A stretch of 11,937 nt of DNA from JAABYT01 sp041581935 (GCA_041581935.1 JBFICP010000085.1:1-11937); one strand, 5' to 3'; shown: positions 1 to 8,056, counted from the stretch's first letter. Made by a program: numbers and translations. Notes: a model not told the origin generated them from the sequence alone.

Positions 1-1377
1 GCCGTCGAACGGCTCGACGCGGCCATCGATATTGGCAATCTGAAAGAGTCGCTTCTTACCGGCGTCACCATCGCCCCTGGTGTTGGCCCGGCCGCGACCG
101 CTGCCGCGCTCGGCGCGTGCCCCGACCGGCTTGTCCGGATCGGTGCTCGCCACCCAGTCGACCTTGTCGAGCTTGAGCCGGTTGAAACCCGCGAGCCCTT
201 TGCTCAGGGTGACGGCCATGGCCCGCGGTGTCGTGCGGTAGGCCCGCAGCGTATCGGCCATCTTCACCGCCGCCTTGAGGTCCTCGGGAGAGGCCGGCGT
301 TTTCGGCATGCGCTGCTTGGCGATTTCGACCCGCTCTTTGTAAAAGGCGGTCCGCAATCGGGCCGAGTTCGTGTCATTGCCGGCGTTGATCGCGTCGACG
401 ACGTAAGAGCCGCTGACGAAAAGAGCCGCGACCACGAGAATGACGCTCGCCGCGATGAGACCGAGCCGCGCCCGGTACATCGAGTTGTGGCGGGTCTGGC
501 TGGCGGGCGCATACTGGTTGGGAAGGCGCTTGTTGGCGAGCAGGTGCGCGAATATCCGGTCCGAATACTCGGAGCCGTAGCCACCCTTAATACCCACCAT
601 CTCCGCGACCTCCTCCACGTCGAGGAGGTGGTGACGGGTGGTCAGGGAGTCCGGCGACTGGCGGGTAATGTCGGCCAGCAGTGGCCGGCCACCGACCACA
701 TAGACATCCAGCGGGCTGTCGTGGGGCAGCTGCCGCAGACTGTTCAGATAGCGGCGGATTTTCTCGATTTCGCCGAGCACGTACGAGGCGTGCCCCGGTG
801 TGCCCCCGGGGGGCATGATGGCGAGGCGGCTCAGCTTGACACGCTTGTTGTGAAAGAATGTCTGGCGAAGTCCGCCGCTGCTCTGCAGGGTGACCAGAAG
901 CGCATGATCGGACTCCACCGGTATGCGCTTGATCAGCGCCTCGCTGACAATCGGCAGAGAATAGATTCCCGCGAGCGGAACCTTGTGCTTTGCGATCTGG
1001 CCGACCCACGGGCTCAGCAGATCGGGGCGAATGAGCGCCGTGAACAGCACCCTGTCGTCGCGACGTCCCTCGGCTTCGCGACCTTGCACCACGGCGTAGC
1101 TGTAGGTCGGATCGCGGAACAGGCGATTCAGACGCGTGCGAATGAGCGATCGTCGGTCGCCGCCCATGACGTGGGGAATGGTCTCCTCGCGAAACTCTTC
1201 CTCGACCACGTCGACCAGCATGTATACGGGATCGCGCGGCGCGTGATCGAGATACAGGGAGAACTCGGTAAGCCCGTCCTCGTCGGCACCGAACCACAGA
1301 GGCTCGAGCAGTCCCCCGCCCGACCAGTGGTAAACGGCCATTCGGCCACCTGCCAGAAAAAAGACGCGTCTCGACAT
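1..1377 (-). CDS. PilM/GspL/MshI-position membrane protein of the pilus operon (partial, 3' end off window)
   Basis: An uninterrupted frame runs from ATG at 1377 to the window edge: 459 residues with no stop, so the gene is cut at its 3' end. It starts MSRRVFFLAGGRMAVYHW, 4 nt after the mshG stop, which marks it as a member of the same operon. Residues 1 to about 300 look cytoplasmic and globular, with no signal peptide. One hydrophobic segment (about 305-325, LGLIAASVILVVAALFVSG) is followed by a charged, presumably periplasmic part rich in Gly, Arg and Asp near 415-440. This layout (soluble N-terminal domain, one helix, periplasmic part) and its place beside mshE/mshG fit the PilM-PilN, GspL or MshI assembly-platform role. 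I see no clear actin-type ATPase signature, so the family assignment is inference. I recall similar uncharacterised proteins in betaproteobacterial pilus/T2SS-like loci. The frame itself is certain; the function is not. Confidence 0.78.
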   Translation of the reverse strand, partial: MSRRVFFLAGGRMAVYHWSGGGLLEPLWFGADEDGLTEFSLYLDHAPRDPVYMLVDVVEEEFREETIPHVMGGDRRSLIRTRLNRLFRDPTYSYAVVQGREAEGRRDDRVLFTALIRPDLLSPWVGQIAKHKVPLAGIYSLPIVSEALIKRIPVESDHALLVTLQSSGGLRQTFFHNKRVKLSRLAIMPPGGTPGHASYVLGEIEKIRRYLNSLRQLPHDSPLDVYVVGGRPLLADITRQSPDSLTTRHHLLDVEEVAEMVGIKGGYGSEYSDRIFAHLLANKRLPNQYAPASQTRHNSMYRARLGLIAASVILVVAALFVSGSYVVDAINAGNDTNSARLRTAFYKERVEIAKQRMPKTPASPEDLKAAVKMADTLRAYRTTPRAMAVTLSKGLAGFNRLKLDKVDWVASTDPDKPVGARAERGSGRGRANTRGDGDAGKKRLFQIANIDGRVEPFDG

Positions 1378-1381
1378 GGTT

Positions 1382-2581
1382 CTAGATATCGATCTTCGTT
1401 ATCAAATCGTAGATCGGCCCGAGCACCGAAACGATGACCCATCCGAGGATTGCACCCAGAACGACGGTCATGGCAGGCCCGATCATGGTCTGCACCTTTT
1501 CGATGGATTCCGAAACGTCGCGATCGTAGAAATAGCTGATATTGAGCAGCGCTTCGTCCAATCCGCCGGTGCTCTCACCGACCCGCAGCATGCGCAATAC
1601 CAGCGGCGGAAACAGTCCCGTGTACTCGAATCCCGCGCTGATGCTCGCGCCGTCACCAATCTGGCGCCCGGCCCTGTGCGCCGCGTCTTCGATTGCCTTG
1701 TTGCCCATGAGTCCCTCGCACACCCGGATGCATTCGAGCACCGTGATGCCGGAGCGGTACATGAGCGCAAAGTAACTGGCGAAGCGCGCAAGAAGCATCT
1801 TCTTGTAGATGGGGCCGATAATCCAAACCTTCAGCTTCAAGTCGTCGACGGCGTACTGAAGTGCGCTGCTCGAGTTCAGCATCGCCATGAAAATGATAAC
1901 CAGAATCATCGGCACGCCGATCACCGCGTACCAGTAGTCCACCATGAAATCCGAAATGCCGATGAGAATCCGCGTGTGCAACGGCAGTTCCTGGCCCATC
2001 ATGACGATGAACGATGTCAGCTGAGGCACCAGATAGGTCATGAGAAAGATGACCACGAGCATAACGACGCCGCCCACGAACAGCGGATACATGAGCAGCT
2101 TCTTCATCTGCGCGGCCTGTTCGTCCTGCCATTTCAGATTCTGGGTAAGGGTCTTGAGCACCGTTCCCATCTGGCCGCTGAACTCACCTGCGCGTACCAG
2201 ATTGACGAACACGTTGTCGAAGATCTGCGGATAGCTCTCCATGGCGGTCGAGAGCGTCGCCCCGCCCTGAATCGACTCCACCATGCCGGCGACGATATCC
2301 CGGAGCTTCTTGTCCTCCACCGAGTCGCGGATGTCCTGAAGGCCCTCCAGCAGGGGCACGCCCGAGGACACCAGCTGCTCGAGCTGCAGGCAGAAGCTGA
2401 TGACCTCGCGCCGAGGAATCTTGCGCCCGCCGCCACTCTTGGTCTTGGCGGCCGTAAAGTTGATGAGGTCGAGGCCCATGCGTCGCAGGCGCACTTCCAG
2501 ATCCGCCTCGTTCACGGCCTCCATGCGGCCGAACGCGACCTTGCCGCGCTCGTCCATCGCCTTGTACTGCATCACGGGCAT
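1382..2581 (-). CDS. mshG: MshG/GspF/PilC-family inner-membrane platform protein
   Basis: A 399-residue polytopic inner-membrane protein of the GspF/PilC family, normal length for the family. It forms the platform on which the assembly ATPase acts to add or remove pilin subunits. Two GspF domains are visible: the first near residues 59-180 (containing LQLEQLVSSGVPLLEGL) and the second near 262-385 (containing FALMYRSGITVLECI), the usual internal duplication. Three membrane segments are seen at about 163-185, 216-236 and 368-392. ATG at 2581 lies 6 nt after the mshE stop, with no strong ribosome-binding site, so translation is probably coupled to mshE. The stop is 4 nt before the next gene. 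The symbol follows from the secretin-TPR-ATPase-platform order; by sequence alone it could equally be called gspF or pilC. Confidence 0.95.
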   Translation of the reverse strand: MPVMQYKAMDERGKVAFGRMEAVNEADLEVRLRRMGLDLINFTAAKTKSGGGRKIPRREVISFCLQLEQLVSSGVPLLEGLQDIRDSVEDKKLRDIVAGMVESIQGGATLSTAMESYPQIFDNVFVNLVRAGEFSGQMGTVLKTLTQNLKWQDEQAAQMKKLLMYPLFVGGVVMLVVIFLMTYLVPQLTSFIVMMGQELPLHTRILIGISDFMVDYWYAVIGVPMILVIIFMAMLNSSSALQYAVDDLKLKVWIIGPIYKKMLLARFASYFALMYRSGITVLECIRVCEGLMGNKAIEDAAHRAGRQIGDGASISAGFEYTGLFPPLVLRMLRVGESTGGLDEALLNISYFYDRDVSESIEKVQTMIGPAMTVVLGAILGWVIVSVLGPIYDLITKIDI

Positions 2582-2587
2582 GCGGGA

Positions 2588-4321
2588 TCAGGCGATGCCT
2601 TCGGTCAAATCCAGAACTCGAGAGACTTCGTCCATGCTGGTCACGCCTTCGAGGACGCGCCGGATGCCGTCGTCGGCGAGGGTGTTGAATCCCTTGCTCA
2701 CGGCGACTTTGTGGAACTCGCGCGGTGTGGCGTCGCGCGCAACCAGGTCGTCGAGCTCACGGTCGAAGCGCAGCAGCTCCATCAGAGCGAGACGGCCCTT
2801 GTAGCCGGTATGCTCACACTTCGAGCAACCCTTCGATTTGTATACCGGCGGCGCTTCGGAGCCGACGCCGAGCCGCAGCAGTTGACGCTCGAGCTTGGAA
2901 GGATCGTAGACCTGCTTGCACTGCACGCAGAGCTTGCGTACGAGCCGTTGGGCGATGACACCGATGATATTGCCCGCCATGATCCCGGCCTGAATGCCGA
3001 TGTCGCGCAGACGCGCGATGGAGCCGATGGCGGAGTTCGTGTGCAGGGTGGTGAACACCTGGTGGCCGGTCATGGCGGCGCGAAACGCCATGGTGGCGGT
3101 ATCCTCGTCGCGCACCTCGCCGACCAGAATGACATCCGGGTCCTGGCGCATGAGGCTGCGCACGCCGTTGGCGAAATCCAGGCGCACGGCATCGTTGACC
3201 GACGTCTGACGAATCATCTCGATGGGATATTCCACCGGATCCTCCAGCGTCATGATGTTCACCTGCTCGGTGTTCAGGTGGCTCAGCATGGAGTAGAGCG
3301 TCGTCGTCTTGCCGCTGCCCGTTGGCCCGGTCACCAGGATGATGCCCTCGGGCCGCGCCATCATCAGCCGCAGCACATTCAGCGCGTGGTCGTCGAGGCC
3401 GAGCCCTTCCAGCGGCACGATGCCTTTTTGCCGGTCGAGCACGCGCAGCACGATGTTCTCGCCGTGATTAGTCGGCAGGGTCGAGACACGGAAGTCCACC
3501 GGCCGGCCCGATACCGAGAGCGAGATGCGGCCATCCTGTGGTGTGCGCATCTCGGCGATATTCATGCCCGACATCACCTTGACGCGCACGGCGATAGCTG
3601 ACCAGTAATTCCGGTGCAGGCTGCGAATCTGGCGCAGCACGCCGTCGATGCGATAGCGAATGCGCAGAAACTCGTGCTCGGGCTCGAAGTGAATGTCCGA
3701 GGCGCCCCGCTTGACGGCGTCGGAGAGCAACGCGTTCACCAGGCGCACCACCGGCTGACTGTACTCGTCGCTTTCGGCCTCGAGACTCTGGTAGTCGATT
3801 TCGCCGGTCTCGATCTCCTGGAGGATGCCGTCCACGGAGAGCTCGAAGCCGTAGAACTGGTCGATGGCCTTGTCGAGCTCCGCCTCACCGGCGAGCAGTG
3901 CCTTGATCTGGACCTCGTCGTCGAGCAGCGCCTTGATCTGGTCGAGCGCGATGACGTTGAAAGGGTCGGCCATCGCCACCGTCAGGGTGTTCTGCTCGGC
4001 GGAGAACGTCAGCGCCAGCACGTGATAGCGGCGCGCGACGTCCTTGGGAATGATTTTGACCACGTCGCTGTCGACCACGACCTTGGTGAGGTCGACGCTG
4101 TCGTAGCCGAGGGCACCGCCGAGCACGTCGCGGATAACCGCCTCGGTGGCGAAACCGAGGCGCACGAGGATCTTGCCCAGGTGCTCCTTGCGCGACTTCT
4201 GCTCGGTGAGTGCGATGCGAACCTGGTCCTCGCTGACGATACCCTTGCTGACCAGCGTCTCGCCGATGCGGCGCGTTCTGACCGGCGCCTCGATATTGAT
4301 GGTTGGCGAGTCGGCGGTCAC
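2588..4321 (-). CDS. mshE: MshE/GspE-type pilus assembly ATPase with c-di-GMP-binding MshEN motif
   Basis: A 577-residue cytoplasmic secretion ATPase that would power pilus extension or pseudopilus assembly through the MshG platform. In order: a tandem MshEN motif (residues 18-41 and 47-70), the rest of the N-terminal T2SSE domain to about 155, then the ATPase core. The core carries Walker A GPTGSGKT (332-339), Asp-box DPVEYP (361-366), Walker B DPDVILVGEVRD (394-405), His-box GHQVFTTLHTNSA (419-431) and a four-cysteine zinc site (C465/C468 and C499/C502), typical of GspE/PilB extension ATPases rather than PilT. The start is GTG at 4321: its GTGA overlaps the upstream TGA by 4 nt, and GAGGG (4331-4335) lies 9 nt upstream. 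Every catalytic motif is intact. Confidence 0.96.
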   Translation of the reverse strand: MTADSPTINIEAPVRTRRIGETLVSKGIVSEDQVRIALTEQKSRKEHLGKILVRLGFATEAVIRDVLGGALGYDSVDLTKVVVDSDVVKIIPKDVARRYHVLALTFSAEQNTLTVAMADPFNVIALDQIKALLDDEVQIKALLAGEAELDKAIDQFYGFELSVDGILQEIETGEIDYQSLEAESDEYSQPVVRLVNALLSDAVKRGASDIHFEPEHEFLRIRYRIDGVLRQIRSLHRNYWSAIAVRVKVMSGMNIAEMRTPQDGRISLSVSGRPVDFRVSTLPTNHGENIVLRVLDRQKGIVPLEGLGLDDHALNVLRLMMARPEGIILVTGPTGSGKTTTLYSMLSHLNTEQVNIMTLEDPVEYPIEMIRQTSVNDAVRLDFANGVRSLMRQDPDVILVGEVRDEDTATMAFRAAMTGHQVFTTLHTNSAIGSIARLRDIGIQAGIMAGNIIGVIAQRLVRKLCVQCKQVYDPSKLERQLLRLGVGSEAPPVYKSKGCSKCEHTGYKGRLALMELLRFDRELDDLVARDATPREFHKVAVSKGFNTLADDGIRRVLEGVTSMDEVSRVLDLTEGIA

Positions 4322-6018
4322 TGCGCAGAGCCCTCGAAAGCGAGTCTCAGGAGCCGCTCACGCACGCTCGGCTGATTGAACGCGGCACCATTGAGCGCGG
4401 CGAGCTCGAGGGCGCGCCGATAATAGTCGGCCGCTGCCTTGCCCTTGCCGAGCTGGTCGAGGCTGACGGCGACGTTGTAGGCATAGTCGGGATTGTCGCT
4501 GTCGAGGCGATAGGCATTGAAGTAGGCCGACTGCGCCTCGCCCCAGCGGTCCTGATCGGCGTACATGTTGCCGAGCGTGAAGTGCAGGTGCGCGGCGTCG
4601 GGCTCCTCGCGCAGCAGCAGCTTGATCTGACTCTCGCCGCGCAGCGGATCGACATTCTCGTGCACCGCGATGAGTCCCGTCTGGGCGATGCTGTCCCTGG
4701 GATTGAGGCGCAGCAGCGTGGTGTAGTGTGTCGAGGCCTCGTCCCACTGCCCGGTGCGCACGGCGATGGCGCCGAGGCCGAGCAGCGCGTCGCGATTGCG
4801 CGGATCGGTCTTCAGCACGCCCTCGTAGTCGCGCTTGGCCTCCGCCAGATTGCCCGAGCGCCAGGCCTCGTAGGCTCGCGCCAGGCGCGGGTGCAGCCGG
4901 TCGGGCTTGGTCTCGCGCCGGATCTTGAAAGCCGTTCCGCCGGTGGGCGACGACGGCGCCAGGCCGGCGCGCCGGATCTGCTCCTCGACGTACTCTTCCG
5001 CCGACAGGCGCCGTCCGGACCCGCCCGATTGGGCCATCACATCGGACGCCCTCGGCGCCGACTCGCTCAGCGCTGTCATGCCTGGCTCGGCATCCTCGGT
5101 TGCGGACTCGGCTGCGGCGGGCGCCGTGGGAGCGGCCGTCTCGCTGCTGCTCGCCGTGCCGCCATCGGCGGCGGCGGTGCCGGGCGTGGCACCGGCCGCG
5201 GGCCGAGGCGCGGCGGCCGATGCCGCCGGCGCGGGTTGCGCGGCCGCGGTGGCGCCTGCCGGCGCGGCGGGCGCTCGCTGTGGCGCAGCGGGCGCGGTGC
5301 GCTGGCTCTGCACGAATGTCGGCTTACCGGAGATAATTTCCTGGATGCCGTCCCAGTAAAGATATACGACGCCGCCGACGACGATCAGCAGCAGTAACGG
5401 CAGCAGGCCGATGACCACCCAATTGCTGCCCCGCCGGCTGCGGCTCGCCTCCTTGGCGTGGAACACCGCGCGCACCCGGCGCTGGGTTTCGGTATCCCCG
5501 GCGACCCGCTGCTGAGGCGCGGTCTCCTCGGACATGGCCGAGCGCAGGTCGTCGCGGGTCAGCGAGGATGAGCCGGTGCCGTCGAAATAGTTGTCGACCG
5601 AGCGCTGCGCCTGCTTGAGTGACGGCAGCGTCGCCGAGGTGTCGCTGGGGATGCTGTGGGGAACGTCGACGGCCTCCTCGTCGTCGACGATCGAGATGGA
5701 ATCGTCGAGCGAGCGCCCGCCGGAATCGTCGAGAGACCGCGCGCCCTCGTCGTCACCCTCGACGCCGAGACGCCCCTGCATGGCGCGCGTGTCCTCCAGG
5801 GACAGTCCGCCACCCCCGCTGGTATCCGTATCCGAAGGCGATACGGACTGGTCGAGGGTGGGCTCTCGGGGCAAGGGCCGCTCTCCGGATGCGGACTCCT
5901 CGATGGGGTCCAGACTGAAGCCCTGGGTGGCGGCCAGGTCCAGCTCCGCCCCATCGCTGGAGGCTTCCGCCTGCCGGGCCTTCTCGGCCCGCTTCAGCGC
6001 ATCCATCAATAGGCTCAT
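4318..6018 (-). CDS. MshN-like membrane-anchored TPR protein of the pilus operon
   Basis: 566 residues. The N-terminus MSLLMDALKRAEKARQ resembles the conserved start I know from TPR proteins in these loci. An acidic, Ser/Asp-rich cytoplasmic region follows (to about 195), with a small duplicated RSLDDS unit near 94-107. One membrane helix lies at about 200-221 (VVIGLLPLLLLIVVGGVVYL), then an Ala/Pro-rich linker (about 240-310), and at least three or four TPR repeats (about 375-540, for example the segments around NLAEAKRDYEGVLKTDP and QWDEASTHYTTLLRLNP). The inferred topology puts the TPR domain in the periplasm, where related proteins are thought to help secretin or pilus assembly. It starts 13 nt after the secretin stop and overlaps mshE by 4 nt. 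Position and architecture match MshN, but TPR identity is too generic to assign the symbol firmly. Confidence 0.9.
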   Translation of the reverse strand: MSLLMDALKRAEKARQAEASSDGAELDLAATQGFSLDPIEESASGERPLPREPTLDQSVSPSDTDTSGGGGLSLEDTRAMQGRLGVEGDDEGARSLDDSGGRSLDDSISIVDDEEAVDVPHSIPSDTSATLPSLKQAQRSVDNYFDGTGSSSLTRDDLRSAMSEETAPQQRVAGDTETQRRVRAVFHAKEASRSRRGSNWVVIGLLPLLLLIVVGGVVYLYWDGIQEIISGKPTFVQSQRTAPAAPQRAPAAPAGATAAAQPAPAASAAAPRPAAGATPGTAAADGGTASSSETAAPTAPAAAESATEDAEPGMTALSESAPRASDVMAQSGGSGRRLSAEEYVEEQIRRAGLAPSSPTGGTAFKIRRETKPDRLHPRLARAYEAWRSGNLAEAKRDYEGVLKTDPRNRDALLGLGAIAVRTGQWDEASTHYTTLLRLNPRDSIAQTGLIAVHENVDPLRGESQIKLLLREEPDAAHLHFTLGNMYADQDRWGEAQSAYFNAYRLDSDNPDYAYNVAVSLDQLGKGKAAADYYRRALELAALNGAAFNQPSVRERLLRLAFEGSAQ

Positions 6019-6031
6019 GGCAGCATCGAAC

Positions 6032-7672
6032 TCACGGCAGATCTTTCGAGAAACGCGATGTCGCAGGTTTGTTCGACGGGGTCAGATTCTCCGGCAGGAA
6101 CGGCTGGAAGGAATTGAGATCCGCCTGCACGTCCGGCGTCTCTATGACCCACGGCCGCAAGAAGATCACCAGCTCGCTTTTCGTGTACTGGTTGTTTCGT
6201 GAGGTAAACAGATCGCCGAAGGTCTCCGAGTCCGAGAGCCACGGGACCGCATCGGAGTCTCTGCGAATGTCGTCCTGCATCAACCCGCCGAGCACCGCCA
6301 GCTGGCCGCTGCCGACGCGCAGCACTGACTCCATCTCGCGCACGGCGATCTCCGGAACCCGGTTCTCGATCACCAGATCCGGGTTGGGATCGTTCACGAA
6401 GCCGGTCACCCGGCTGATGGTGGGACGCACCGTCAGCGTGACCTCGTCGGTGTCGCTGATCTGGGGCGTCACCGACATGACCACACCGACCGACACCGAT
6501 TGGGCGGTGGTGTTGAAGGTGATGACGGAGGTCGTCTGAGACTGGGACGTATTGGAGCTCACCTCGAAGTAAACGACGTTCTCCACCACCTTGAGAAGCG
6601 CCGTCTGATTGTTGAGCGCCATGATCTTGGGGCTCGACAGCACCTTGGTGTCGCCGAACTCCTTGAGCAGGCTGATCGATGCGTCAATGTCCCCGCTTTG
6701 GTAATCCAAACTGAAGAACGGTGGGTTTGCGAGATTCGTGACGGCAGCTGCTCCGGTCAATGCCTGCTGGACGGTAAGGGCCGCGGCGGCAGGAATATTC
6801 GACCAGTCGATTCCCGCCTGATAGGCGTCGTTTAGCTCGACCTCGACGATGGTCGCCTCGATCATCACCTGGCGGCGCGACGACGCCCTCACCTCGTCGA
6901 GATAGCGTTGAACCTCCGCGTGCTGCACGCCCGTGGCCCGCACCATGATGACGCCGTTGGAGGGATTGGCGATCACCCTCTCTTCGTCTCCGAGTCCCTC
7001 GGCGGAGCCGCTTCCGCTGACCAGCCTGCCAATCGTCTCGGTCAGCGTCTCCCAGAAGGGATACGCCGAGCTGCTGGTCACCGTGGTCGTGGAATTGTTG
7101 CCGCCGCCGCCGCCCTCGCCGGCGCCGGACGACGTGGACGCGATCTGGGTCGATACGCTGCTCGAGGTGTTGGCCTCGCGGGTCAGGTTCACGTAGTCGA
7201 CGCGATAGATGCGCACGAACGGCGTATCCGGCTGAATGCTGATGTTGTCGTCCCTGATCTCGTAGCGCAGGCCGAGCTGGCGCGCGAGCCGGTCGAGAAT
7301 CTGCGGCAGCGACTGGTCGACGGCATTGAGCGTCGCCAGCCCCGTGACGTCCGGATGAATGTCGACATTGATGGAGGCGTCCCGGGCGAGCGCGAACAAC
7401 AGCTCCTTCACCGGCACGTCGTTGACCACCACGGTATAGGTCTCGACGGGTGCCTGGGCGACCGGCTTCGGCACGAACGGGGTCCTGCGAACCGGCGCCG
7501 GGATGCTGCTGGCGGCAGCAGGCGCGGCCGGCGGTCTTTCACTCAGGTGTGCCGAGGAAACCGGTCGCGGCTCGGGCGCGATTCCCTGGCACCCGGCAAA
7601 CATGCAAACGAGTGTAATCGCGGCGCCTGCTCGCAGGCGCCGGATCGGCGTGTCCAGGACGGATCCCTGCAC
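6032..7672 (-). CDS. mshL: MshL-type outer-membrane secretin, lipoprotein
   Basis: The secretin that forms the outer-membrane channel for an MSHA-type pilus. From GTG at 7672 it has 546 residues. The signal peptide ends in the lipobox-like FAGC, with Cys28 as the lipidated residue. Next come an N0/STN-like domain (about 80-150), a Ser/Thr/Gly-rich loop (about 165-205, including GEGGGGG) that is common in MshL proteins, a secretin N-domain (about 205-290, with the NPSNGVIMVRAT element) and the C-terminal secretin domain (about 335-510, TKVLSSPKIMALNNQ, GVVMSVTPQIS, VLGGLMQDD, ELVIFLRPWVI). The start rests on GAGG 8 nt upstream, a short signal peptide and the change to G/C-ending codons at this point; ATG at 7702 would add ten residues without a ribosome-binding site, and TTG at 7750 is less likely. 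The next gene begins 13 nt after the stop. Confidence 0.95.
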   Translation of the reverse strand: MQGSVLDTPIRRLRAGAAITLVCMFAGCQGIAPEPRPVSSAHLSERPPAAPAAASSIPAPVRRTPFVPKPVAQAPVETYTVVVNDVPVKELLFALARDASINVDIHPDVTGLATLNAVDQSLPQILDRLARQLGLRYEIRDDNISIQPDTPFVRIYRVDYVNLTREANTSSSVSTQIASTSSGAGEGGGGGNNSTTTVTSSSAYPFWETLTETIGRLVSGSGSAEGLGDEERVIANPSNGVIMVRATGVQHAEVQRYLDEVRASSRRQVMIEATIVEVELNDAYQAGIDWSNIPAAAALTVQQALTGAAAVTNLANPPFFSLDYQSGDIDASISLLKEFGDTKVLSSPKIMALNNQTALLKVVENVVYFEVSSNTSQSQTTSVITFNTTAQSVSVGVVMSVTPQISDTDEVTLTVRPTISRVTGFVNDPNPDLVIENRVPEIAVREMESVLRVGSGQLAVLGGLMQDDIRRDSDAVPWLSDSETFGDLFTSRNNQYTKSELVIFLRPWVIETPDVQADLNSFQPFLPENLTPSNKPATSRFSKDLP

Positions 7673-7680
7673 TTCCCCAG

Positions 7681-7684
7681 CCTC
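7681..7684 (-). promoter_or_regulatory. Ribosome-binding site that sets the mshL GTG start
   Basis: The minus strand reads GAGG here, 8 nt before the GTG at 7672-7670. No comparable site stands at good spacing before the in-frame ATG at 7702: the nearest purine run, AGAGG, is 16 nt away. This supports the shorter secretin N-terminus. Confidence 0.6.
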
Positions 7685-7817
7685 ATGGTGTTTGAGAACC
7701 ATAGGAATATAGATAGTGCCTCTGCAAAGAACTGAGACCCAGTTCCGCAATTGGTTGACCTCGCTCGACTGGTGGTTCTGCGCGGCCGTGGGGCGCGAAC
7801 CAACCTATTATTACCGG

Positions 7818-7831
7818 CCGCCTCCAGGCGG
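7818..7831. repeat. Small GC hairpin in the mshL leader region
   Basis: CCGCC and GGCGG form a perfect 5-bp stem around a 4-nt loop (TCCA on plus, TGGA on minus). No T-run follows on either strand, so it does not look like an intrinsic terminator. It may be a leader structure or chance in GC-rich DNA. Confidence 0.35.
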
Positions 7832-7847
7832 TACGTATCTTCGGCGG

Positions 7848-7880
7848 AGATTAGAGCAGATACATGTAGTTATAAATCTT
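7848..7880. promoter_or_regulatory. AT-rich palindromic patch upstream of mshL, possible operator or promoter
   Basis: Within GC-rich surroundings this stretch is markedly AT-rich. AGATT (7848-7852) is mirrored by AATCT (7875-7879), with the perfect 8-bp palindrome TACATGTA (7861-7868) almost at the centre. On the minus strand it contains TATAAC (7874-7869), a possible -10 element, but no matching -35 is visible. A regulator-binding or promoter role is inference from composition and symmetry. Confidence 0.3.
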
Positions 7881-8056
7881 AGCTCGGTTGCTGCCTGAGA
7901 TCTTCGAGGATGGCATACTTGGCAGGGCCAGGCCAAGGGTTGAAAGTCTCAATTTCGGCCTTCCCGCGACCCCGCCGGCGACCGCTCTCCCGGTGCCTCG
8001 GCACACCTTGTCGCAACGGGAAAGGACGGTGTCCAGCAAACCGGCGCGGCTCCAGT

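Larger units (their letters stand above)
7673..8056. other. 384-nt gap between the ATPase and secretin genes; no supported gene
   Basis: This is the only break of any size in an otherwise tightly packed series. It holds no open frame with a credible start, ribosome-binding site and codon usage. It contains a GC hairpin (7818-7831), an AT-rich palindromic patch (7848-7880), short GC inverted repeats (GTGC/GCAC around 7993-8004) and AT-rich sequence just before mshL (about 7700-7712 on the plus strand, reading ctatctatattcct on the minus strand). I could not find a good sigma-70 or sigma-54 promoter, nor a terminator with a T-run. It probably carries the promoter or leader of the mshL-N-E-G operon. 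Confidence 0.5.

Noticed and set aside
487..1437. A 316-codon plus-strand frame and several shorter minus-strand frames over 264-1442.
   Set aside because: They are shadows of the single uninterrupted minus-strand frame 1377-1, which joins the operon with 4-nt spacing and has a clear membrane helix.
1376..3601. A 741-codon open frame on the plus strand opposite mshG and mshE.
   Set aside because: It is His/Asp/Ala-rich with no recognisable domain, lies fully antisense to two strongly conserved genes, and such frames are expected opposite G/C-ending codons in GC-rich DNA.
7921..7950. A sigma-54-like sequence TTGGCCTGGCCCTGCC on the minus strand upstream of mshL.
   Set aside because: GG and GC are 9 nt apart, not 10; that spacing is strict for sigma-54 promoters.
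7879..7992. A minus-strand peptide-like reading in the gap (ETFNPWPGPAKYAILEDLRQ).
   Set aside because: The frame begins inside the ATPase gene, has no start or ribosome-binding site of its own, and I recognise no family. It could be a remnant, but nothing else supports that.
7673..8056. A cyclic di-GMP riboswitch in the mshL leader.
   Set aside because: I see neither the conserved core sequences nor the paired-stem layout of the known cyclic di-GMP classes.
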